This document shows positions 1-5,141 of a stretch of DNA of 11,859 bases, piece by piece. The DNA is from Thiopontia sp013349825. Lineage in GTDB: Bacteria > Pseudomonadota > Gammaproteobacteria > GCF-002020875. The DNA lies in the NCBI GenBank assembly GCA_963981015.1, contig CAXCCG010000072.1:1-11859 (forward strand), read 5' to 3'. The notes beneath the pieces are model-generated. The model saw nothing but the letters and a program-made list of their open reading frames with translations, was not told the origin of the DNA and ran no database searches. The translations under genes and the position numbers were made by a program. Position 1 is the first letter of the stretch. Each line of letters starts with the position of its first letter.

Positions 1-102
1 CCTTGGGGCGGAGGCAATACGCCCTGGAGTGGAGGTAATACGCCCTGGAGTGGAGGCAATACCCCTTGGGGTGGCGGTAACACACCCTGGAGTGGAAAAA
101 TG
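1..102 (+). repeat. 21-bp coding tandem repeat
   Basis: Four 21-bp units (1-21, 22-42, 43-63, 64-84) and a shortened fifth (85-102) each begin CC(C/T)TGG and encode P-W-(G/S)-G-G-N-T. Differences are mostly at third codon positions or Gly/Ser swaps, so the array is maintained as protein sequence. More units probably lie upstream of the window. Confidence 0.9.
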
Positions 103-324
103 CCCTGGGGAGGAAATGGGGCATCCCCATGGAATGGTCCTCAAGGATGGGGAGGAAACGCTGGCGGCCCTAGAAACATGGCTCCCATAGCACCTCTGCC
201 ACCTCTGAAAGATTTGCCACCTCTGAAAGACCGATATCCTGTGCGCCCAAGTCAAGCCGCAACAACGGTTGAGGCGGCGCCTTCTGCTCCGGCACCAGCA
301 CCAGCACCAGCACCCGCTGAGTAG
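1..324 (+). CDS. 3' part of a Trp/Gly/Pro low-complexity repeat protein
   Basis: The reading frame is open from base 1, so the start lies outside the window; 107 residues plus a TAG stop are visible. The first part repeats a seven-residue unit of the type P-W-(G/S)-G-G-N-T, then degenerates into PWGGNG/PWNG/GWGGN. It continues as a proline-rich segment with a duplicated PPLKD and ends in an Ala-Pro tail (APAPAPAPAPAE). There is no catalytic domain, membrane helix or cysteine, so a structural or surface role is likely. Sulfur-globule envelope proteins of purple and symbiotic sulfur bacteria are also small, aromatic/Gly/Pro-rich repeat proteins and are one candidate; another extracellular or scaffold protein is equally possible. 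The missing N-terminus, where a signal peptide would be, prevents a decision. A strong terminator follows. Confidence 0.7.
   Translation, partial: PWGGGNTPWSGGNTPWSGGNTPWGGGNTPWSGKMPWGGNGASPWNGPQGWGGNAGGPRNMAPIAPLPPLKDLPPLKDRYPVRPSQAATTVEAAPSAPAPAPAPAPAE
198..230 (+). repeat. Direct repeat encoding PPLKD twice
   Basis: A 15-base element GCCACCTCTGAAAGA occurs at 198-212 and again at 216-230, a period of 18 bases, giving two in-frame PPLKD motifs. This is a local duplication inside the low-complexity gene. Confidence 0.8.
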
Positions 325-335
325 TTTGTGTAACG

Positions 336-368
336 AATCCCCTTTACTGATGTAAGGGGGATTTTTTT
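336..368 (+). terminator. Intrinsic terminator of the repeat-protein gene
   Basis: A 12-bp stem (336-347 with 352-363, one G-U pair) with a four-base loop is followed at once by a run of seven T (362-368). It starts 12 bases after the TAG stop. In the opposite direction there is no T-run, so it serves the + strand gene rather than lexA. Confidence 0.92.
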
Positions 369-423
369 GTTAGGGCTGGTCAGCAGGATTGTTCTGATTA
401 GCTACACTCTGTTCAGAGGTTCC

Positions 424-1044
424 TTAGTGATAACTACGCATCTGACCGACTAGAACTCCTTGTATGGTGACCTGCTCTGGACGGTAGTGCATTGGCTCCA
501 TACTGGAGTTGGCTGGGAAGAGTACAACCTCATCAGGCCGCTGTTCGATTGTTTTTAAGGTGGCCTCTTCACCATTAATCAGAGCGACGACCACCTCTCC
601 ATCTCTTGCACTGTCTCTCTTCTCAATAATGACATGGTCGCCATCCAGGATCCCTGCCTCAACCATGGAGTCTCCTGCAACCTGCAACACATAACATGCT
701 TCAGATGTTTTCAACAGAGGGGGAATCTCTATCTTTTCACAATCCTCAACCGCCTCAATAGGTTCTCCAGCAGCAATTCTTCCCGCAAAAGGGAGCGTTG
801 AATGGTTATCCTGCGCCTCCTCATCGACTTGAATAAGACGAATACCTCGATGTAACCCATCCATCGGTTCAATCAGCCCGAAATTGATCAGGGCATGGAT
901 ATGTTTATGTAGTGAGCCACGAGACTTGAGTCCTAAGTGGTAGCAGAGTTGCTCCAGAGTAGGCGGACGTTCACTAAATTCGGGCTGGTGATCCAGTAAG
1001 TACTCGTAAACCTCACGCTGTTTTCGTGTAAGTGGTTGGTTCAT
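424..1044 (-). CDS. lexA: LexA, SOS-response repressor and self-cleaving S24 protease
   Basis: LexA represses DNA-damage genes and cleaves itself when bound to RecA filaments. The 206-residue length is typical. Residues 5-65 form the winged-helix DNA-binding domain (LTRKQREVYEYL then PPTLEQLCYHLGLKSRGSLHKHI). The latent protease domain follows, with the self-cleavage site A92-G93 in GRIAAGEP, the catalytic serine S126 in GDSM and the lysine K164 in ATLK. All hallmarks are intact, so it should be functional. The recognition helix (KSRGSLHKHIHAL) differs from E. coli LexA, so the operator may not be the classical CTGT-N8-ACAG. The start is fixed by an in-frame stop nine bases upstream (1054-1056); a GGAG lies 12 bases before the ATG, a weak ribosome site. 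It is transcribed away from an inverted repeat at 1105-1144, which may be its autoregulatory operator. Confidence 0.96.
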   Translation of the reverse strand: MNQPLTRKQREVYEYLLDHQPEFSERPPTLEQLCYHLGLKSRGSLHKHIHALINFGLIEPMDGLHRGIRLIQVDEEAQDNHSTLPFAGRIAAGEPIEAVEDCEKIEIPPLLKTSEACYVLQVAGDSMVEAGILDGDHVIIEKRDSARDGEVVVALINGEEATLKTIEQRPDEVVLFPANSSMEPMHYRPEQVTIQGVLVGQMRSYH

Positions 1045-1104
1045 AGATTCGTTTTACTCCAATAATGCTTAATCTTTCCCAGAAAGAGATATTGCGTTCT
1101 CTTT

Positions 1105-1144
1105 TTGTTCTTTGTATGGTACAGGGAAAACATATACAGAACAA
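1105..1144. promoter_or_regulatory. Long imperfect inverted repeat, candidate shared operator
   Basis: The arm at 1105-1118 (TTGTTCTTTGTATG) and the arm at 1131-1144 match as inverted repeats at 12 of 14 positions, separated by 12 bases. Inside lies a second small palindrome, TGTATGGTACA (1113-1123 region). CTGT half-sites like those of the E. coli SOS box occur twice on the minus strand, but no full CTGT-N8-ACAG is present. The element sits between lexA and the divergent lexA-like remnant, so a LexA-family operator is the simplest reading. This is inference; no consensus for this LexA is available here. Confidence 0.5.
1116..1144 (-). promoter_or_regulatory. Candidate lexA promoter
   Basis: On the minus strand TTGTTC (1144-1139) and TACCAT (1121-1116) are separated by 17 bases, a plausible sigma-70 -35/-10 pair about 70 bases before the lexA start. 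It lies within the inverted repeat at 1105-1144, the position expected for autorepression. The match to consensus is moderate. Confidence 0.4.
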
Positions 1145-1155
1145 GAGGAACCATC

Positions 1156-1295
1156 ATGAATAATAACCTGCATCTACTGACCTCAAAGCAGCAACGCGCC
1201 TGCAACCAGCCAATACAACGATGGCTCCGGTCTATCTGAGAAATGATGATATTAAGATTCTGGGTATTGTCTCTGCCGTGATTCGTAGACCATAA
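1156..1295 (+). pseudogene. Remnant of a divergent LexA/S24-family gene (or a short peptide)
   Basis: An ATG at 1156 preceded by AGAGGA encodes MNNNLHLLTSKQQRAC..., like the LTxKQ start of LexA proteins, and stops at 1237-1239 after 27 codons. A second frame, open from 1167 to the TAA at 1293-1295, ends in LQPANTTMAPVYLRNDDIKI followed by LGIVSAVIRRP. That tail aligns well with the C-terminus of the neighbouring LexA (LFPANSSMEPMHYRP...ILVG-type ending): it shares the PAN motif, M-x-P and the final G-(V/I)-x-(V/S) strand. The middle is missing: no wing, cleavage site, GDSM serine or intact lysine context. I infer a LexA-like gene reduced by an internal deletion with a frame change near 1185-1200. 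The alternative is a genuine 27-residue peptide that happens to overlap the remnant. Confidence 0.55.
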
Positions 1296-1314
1296 ACATG
1301 AGGTTCTCAGTTTT

Positions 1315-1737
1315 TTACAGGAACCAAAGCAGTAGCGCATAGCGACCCACCTTTCCCAAAAATATAAAGAGTAATATGGGAAGAAAGGAGAGCTTATACC
1401 AGCCGGCAGCCAGACAAAGACCATCGCCCACAACGGGTAGCCATGAAAGCAGCAATATAGGGGGGCCGTAGCGGTGGATCCAATCGCTTATTCTGGCTGA
1501 TATTTTTTTTGACCGTCTCCCCTCGCTCCAATGTTTGGCTACAAAAAACCCAACAGCCCAAGTAAAAATTCCTCCAAGGGTATTGCCTGCTGTAGAAACC
1601 AACAATAGTGTCATTTTTGAAATCGAGGTCTCTGATCCCATCCAGATCAGCAGCGCCTCCGAACCACCGGGGAGCAGTGTGGAGGAGAGCAGGGATGAGG
1701 TGAAGAGCGTAAGTAGTGCTGAATGTTCTTCAATCAT
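1315..1737 (-). CDS. yqaA: YqaA-like small DedA/SNARE-associated family membrane protein
   Basis: This 140-residue integral inner-membrane protein matches E. coli YqaA in length and pattern: SSTLLPGGSEALLI (residues 18-31), GNTLGGIFTW (51-60), RYGPPILLLSWLPVVGDGLC (89-108), AAGW (110-113) and LGKVGRY (127-133). Several hydrophobic segments are visible (about 8-31, 42-66, 92-112, 117-139), some likely re-entrant as in DedA proteins. The acidic/proline and GD motifs typical of the family are present. DedA relatives are linked to phospholipid flipping and envelope homeostasis; the role of the short YqaA branch is not established. No good ribosome site precedes the ATG, but no other in-frame start is available nearby and the length fits. 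It reads divergently from the secreted protein gene at 1886. Confidence 0.85.
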   Translation of the reverse strand: MIEEHSALLTLFTSSLLSSTLLPGGSEALLIWMGSETSISKMTLLLVSTAGNTLGGIFTWAVGFFVAKHWSEGRRSKKISARISDWIHRYGPPILLLSWLPVVGDGLCLAAGWYKLSFLPILLFIFLGKVGRYALLLWFL

Positions 1738-1817
1738 AAAATGAAAATTAAGGGTCGATTTATTGGCTTTTCTGTTGTTGGTAGCAACATGATCAAGTAT
1801 GGTAGCTTTTCACTGTT

Positions 1818-1847
1818 TTGTGAGAGCTGTTCTGGGTTTATTACAAT
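1818..1847 (+). promoter_or_regulatory. Candidate promoter of the secreted-protein gene
   Basis: TTGTGA (1818-1823) and TACAAT (1842-1847) are separated by 18 bases, matching sigma-70 -35 (4/6) and -10 (5/6). This places transcription start about 25-30 bases before the ribosome site GGGGG at 1872-1876. Confidence 0.5.
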
Positions 1848-1885
1848 AAAAAAACAACATTATGTTCTATTGGGGGATTATGGAT

Positions 1886-2401
1886 ATGAAAAAATATTTA
1901 GCGGGTATCTCATTAATTGCATCACTCTTCACTACCCCACTTTTTGCTGAAGTGATGGATGTTGAGAAATATAAAATGATCGCCACGGAAGTCATTCGTG
2001 AGTCGATGAAAGGGGCGTCGGCCAATACTGAAAAGATGATTAGTCAAAATGAGCAGTTGATTGAGATGGGGATTGCAGGCAGTCGTACATTTGCGGCCTC
2101 CAATGCCAAACACTCCAAACTACTGACCCTGACCGCCGATAATGCAGCTGCCATGAAGGCGATGAGCTTGGATGAGATAGAAGAGCAGTGGCATGAGTTT
2201 GGATATCTGGCCAAGCATGGAATTGATGCCGAGTCGATTGAGCATTTTGGACCGGCAATCAGTCTGATGGACACCATTGTTCATCCGGCAACAGCGATCA
2301 TAGCCATACACTCCTACCAGAAAGAGTCAGATAGTGAATACCTAGATCAGGTAAAAGCGGAGCTTTCTGAAGTGCTGGAGCATATAAAGCATATTCAGTA
2401 G
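1886..2401 (+). CDS. Secreted, helix-rich protein of unknown function
   Basis: I do not recognise the family. The ATG at 1886 is preferred: GGGGG at 1872-1876 is nine bases upstream and translation begins directly with a signal peptide (MKKYLAGISLIASLFTTPLFA, cleavage after residue 21). Upstream in-frame ATGs at 1862 and 1880 are too close to, or before, that ribosome site. The mature part is about 150 residues, acidic, without cysteine, and predicted by eye to be almost all helical. Methionines and histidines are frequent, notably in EQWHEFGYLAKHGIDAES, IEHFGPAI, DTIVHPATAIIAIH and EHIKHI. These could bind a metal or cofactor, but no known motif is complete. It ends 78 bases before a chemoreceptor gene in the same direction, with a strong hairpin between. 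A role as a periplasmic partner of that receptor is possible but rests only on position. Confidence 0.8.
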   Translation: MKKYLAGISLIASLFTTPLFAEVMDVEKYKMIATEVIRESMKGASANTEKMISQNEQLIEMGIAGSRTFAASNAKHSKLLTLTADNAAAMKAMSLDEIEEQWHEFGYLAKHGIDAESIEHFGPAISLMDTIVHPATAIIAIHSYQKESDSEYLDQVKAELSEVLEHIKHIQ

Positions 2402-2414
2402 GTTTTTGAATAAT

Positions 2415-2448
2415 CTAGGTGGCTCTCTATTCTCGGACAGCCACCTAG
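2415..2448. promoter_or_regulatory. Perfect 10-bp stem hairpin between secreted protein and chemoreceptor genes
   Basis: CTAGGTGGCT (2415-2424) pairs perfectly with AGCCACCTAG (2439-2448) across a 14-base loop. It starts 13 bases after the stop of the upstream gene. No T-run follows in either direction, so it is not a canonical intrinsic terminator. It may be a 3'-end stabiliser, partial attenuator or protein site. A second CTAGG at 2472-2476, just before the chemoreceptor ATG, could pair with the CCTAG arm as a weak alternative. Confidence 0.6.
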
Positions 2449-2479
2449 TACGGGCAGTCTTGCAGAGGAATCTAGGATA

Positions 2480-5089
2480 ATGGGATCACTTCGATTAAAA
2501 GGGCGGCTGCTCACCGGGTTTTTAGCCGTCGCGCTACTGGTATTGGTGACAGGTGGTGTGGGTGTTTTAATGATAGAGCGCATCAAGGTCACCACAGATG
2601 AAGTGTTAGAACAGAAGATTCCTCTACAAGAAGACGCAATGCGTTTGATGCTCTCAGTAGAGCGCTCCATAGCCCTCTCAAGAGACTATGTGCTGAGTAT
2701 GGAAAAAAGCCATGCTGCCAAAATTGGTCAAAAAATTGAGGCCGAATCAATACACAGCTCAGAGTTGATGGAGCGCATGGATGGGGTCGATCTTACTCAG
2801 GTCACAGAGCTGTTTGATCAGCTAACCACAGCACAGCATGAACTCATTGCTGCACATGACAAACGTCTTCCCTACTGGTTTCACTTTGACCAAAAAATGC
2901 TGAACCTGACAGGATTTTTGCTTCAACAGAGAGTAGCGCTGGAAGAGTGGTTAACCGGGTTAGAAGAGTCTGTTAAATTTGATACTAACTACAACGGTAA
3001 CTTGGATGTAAAGCAGAGTGTTTTCCAGCGTTGGCATAGTGAATACTCAGTAGAAGATCCCAAGCTAAAGAAAATGTTGGGAAAATATGCAAAGATCAAC
3101 AAAAAGATCTTTAAATTTGCCGACAAAGTCAATAAGGCCAGTGGAACGAGAAAAATATCTCACTTTCAACGAGGTAAATCAAGACAGATCCTCAAAGCCC
3201 AAAAGGGGCTGGATAAAATTATTGGTTATGTCACTCCGATTGAAGAACTGGTGGTTGAACAAGAGCACCATACGGTAAACCAGATCAACCAGATTGCTGA
3301 AAATATTGGTGCTGCAATTGAAGAGGTGAAAGCCGTGCTTGAGGCTGATGTAAATGTCTCGCGGCAGCAAGTGCATAGTACAGAGCGATCGGCTTGGCTT
3401 TGGCTCTCAATCGTAGCCTTGGTGAGTGTGGTAATAGCCATCCTGATTGCACTCTATATTGCGCGTAGCGTAGTCAATCCAATGCTGCAGTTGCAAAAGG
3501 TAATGAGTGAAGTGACCGGGAATGGAGACTTCTCGCGCCGTATGGAGAGGCAGCGTGATGATGAAATTGGTGAAACCGCTGATACCTTTAACCAACTGTT
3601 AGAGACTCTTCAAGGGGCTATCAGTGAGATTGGTCAAGTGATGTCTGCCTCAGCAGAGGGAGACTTTAGCCGTCGCGTAGCATCACCGTTATCCGGTGAC
3701 CTTAACAACCTCAAAGAGTCCATCAACGGTAGTATCTCCCGCATACAAGATGCAATCGGACGTGTGAATGGAGTCATGCAGGCAGTGGAATCCGGAGACT
3801 TTGAACAACGTATTAACGAACAGTTTGGTGGAGAGCTTCAATCCTTCCGCAATACCGTCAATGGCGCTCTGAATAGCTTACAGCAGATGACCGAAAGCCT
3901 CTCACGAGTGATGCAGGCAATTGTCAACGGAGACTTTAAATACAGGATGGAGAGCGTAACAGGCAGTGAGAGTGAAATTGAGAGAGAGGTGAATCGCGCC
4001 ATGGAGTCCATGGAGGAGGTTGTTGGAGCCGTTTCACGTGTAATGGAAAGAACGGCAGAGGGAGACCTCACACAGAGTATTGAAGGCACCTTTTCGGGGC
4101 AGCTCTCTTTATTGACCGACTCTGTTAACCACTCCCTGCTAAATCAGCGCAAGATTGTCGGCAATGTACGCGGGGCAACCCAGCTCATCCAAAATGGAGT
4201 GAGTGAGATTGCACGAGGAAATAGTAGTCTAGCTCAGAGAACAACAAAACAGTCTGCCTCTCTGGAGCAAACCGCATCGAGTATGGAGGAGATCTCCTCC
4301 ACCGTAAAAATGAATGCGGGTCATGCTGCTCAGGCTAATCAATTAGCTTCTGAAGCACGAGATCAGGCAGAACATGGTGCAGAAATCGTCAATGATGCAG
4401 TCGATGCAATGGGTCGCATCAATGAGTCAAGCAACAAAATTGCAGAAATCATAACCCTCATTGATGGAATTGCCTTTCAGACCAACCTGTTGGCACTGAA
4501 TGCAGCTGTAGAGGCTGCACGTGCAGGAGATCATGGACGGGGCTTTGCCGTTGTGGCGGGAGAAGTAAGAACCCTGGCACAACGCTCTGCGGACGCGGCG
4601 AAAGATATTAAAGGGCTGATTGAAGCCAGTGCCGGACGGGTGTCGACCGGAAGTGACCTGGTCGCACGTAGTGGTCATGCACTGCAGTCGATCCAGGTTT
4701 CAGTCAAAAAGGTGAATGATATTGTCAGTGAGATTTCTGCAGCAAGTCAGGAGCAGACCGTGGGTATCGGGCATGTCAACGAGTCAATTCTGGAGCTTGA
4801 AGCTGTCAACCAGCAGAACAGTGCATTGGTCGAAGAGGCTGCGGCATCCAGTCAATCCGTTGATCAACAAGCTGCAGAGTTGTCACAGTTAGTGGGGCAG
4901 TTTAAGCTGAAGAAGGAAGACTCCGCCATAGAGGAAGAGAAGTTAGAACATCACTCAGCGTCAGGCAGCCGTATAAACTCTATCTCAGGACCGAATGAGG
5001 TCGATAAAGATATTGATGCTCAAACAAAGAGCCCACAGCCCGCATTGAAGTCTGCTCCGGCTGCTACTGATGAATGGAATGAGTTTTGA
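2480..5089 (+). CDS. Methyl-accepting chemotaxis receptor with five tandem HAMP-type units and CheR tether
   Basis: An 869-residue inner-membrane chemoreceptor. TM1 is about residues 10-32, a largely helical periplasmic sensor region spans about 33-304, and TM2 is about 305-328. Five HAMP-like units then follow in register, each carrying a G-D-(F/L) motif with G at 349, 394, 439, 484 and 528, a period of 44-45 residues. The signalling domain fills about 555-805, with the conserved hairpin tip in GIAFQTNLLALNAAVEAARA (663-682) and GDHGRGFAVVA. A linker leads to the C-terminal EWNEF, which fits the xWxxF pentapeptide that tethers the methyltransferase CheR in family members. The sensor's size and helicity suggest a four-helix or helical-bimodular ligand domain, but no ligand-binding motif is recognisable. 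AGAGGA at 2464-2469 is ten bases before the ATG. No che genes are nearby. Confidence 0.95.
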   Translation: MGSLRLKGRLLTGFLAVALLVLVTGGVGVLMIERIKVTTDEVLEQKIPLQEDAMRLMLSVERSIALSRDYVLSMEKSHAAKIGQKIEAESIHSSELMERMDGVDLTQVTELFDQLTTAQHELIAAHDKRLPYWFHFDQKMLNLTGFLLQQRVALEEWLTGLEESVKFDTNYNGNLDVKQSVFQRWHSEYSVEDPKLKKMLGKYAKINKKIFKFADKVNKASGTRKISHFQRGKSRQILKAQKGLDKIIGYVTPIEELVVEQEHHTVNQINQIAENIGAAIEEVKAVLEADVNVSRQQVHSTERSAWLWLSIVALVSVVIAILIALYIARSVVNPMLQLQKVMSEVTGNGDFSRRMERQRDDEIGETADTFNQLLETLQGAISEIGQVMSASAEGDFSRRVASPLSGDLNNLKESINGSISRIQDAIGRVNGVMQAVESGDFEQRINEQFGGELQSFRNTVNGALNSLQQMTESLSRVMQAIVNGDFKYRMESVTGSESEIEREVNRAMESMEEVVGAVSRVMERTAEGDLTQSIEGTFSGQLSLLTDSVNHSLLNQRKIVGNVRGATQLIQNGVSEIARGNSSLAQRTTKQSASLEQTASSMEEISSTVKMNAGHAAQANQLASEARDQAEHGAEIVNDAVDAMGRINESSNKIAEIITLIDGIAFQTNLLALNAAVEAARAGDHGRGFAVVAGEVRTLAQRSADAAKDIKGLIEASAGRVSTGSDLVARSGHALQSIQVSVKKVNDIVSEISAASQEQTVGIGHVNESILELEAVNQQNSALVEEAAASSQSVDQQAAELSQLVGQFKLKKEDSAIEEEKLEHHSASGSRINSISGPNEVDKDIDAQTKSPQPALKSAPAATDEWNEF

Positions 5090-5141
5090 GTGGTGGTGGC
5101 CTCTATATTTTTCTATACCAAATCTAATTTAAGGATTGTTT

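Noticed and set aside
1..102. Regular 21-bp repeats that could suggest a CRISPR or minisatellite
   Set aside because: There are no unique spacers, and the repeats are in frame with a long open reading frame and encode a constant heptad, so they are coding repeats.
407..418. Small inverted repeat CTCTG-TT-CAGAG just downstream of lexA
   Set aside because: Five-base arms with a two-base centre and no T-run are not enough to call a terminator or operator.
1105..1144. Classical E. coli-type SOS box (CTGT-N8-ACAG)
   Set aside because: CTGT half-sites are present on the minus strand, but neither is followed by ACAG at the required distance. Only the broader inverted repeat is supported.
1296..1317. 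Terminator after the lexA-like remnant (TGAG-GTT-CTCA then six T)
   Set aside because: A 4-bp A/T-containing stem is too weak to call, although the T-run is real.
1041..1433. 130-codon open frame on the minus strand between lexA and the YqaA-like gene
   Set aside because: It overlaps the well-supported YqaA-like frame, the divergent remnant and the lexA promoter region; its translation has no recognisable pattern.
5136..5141. TTG as start of the RND transporter
   Set aside because: It directly abuts the AAGGA ribosome site; GTG at 5142 has a normal six-base spacing.
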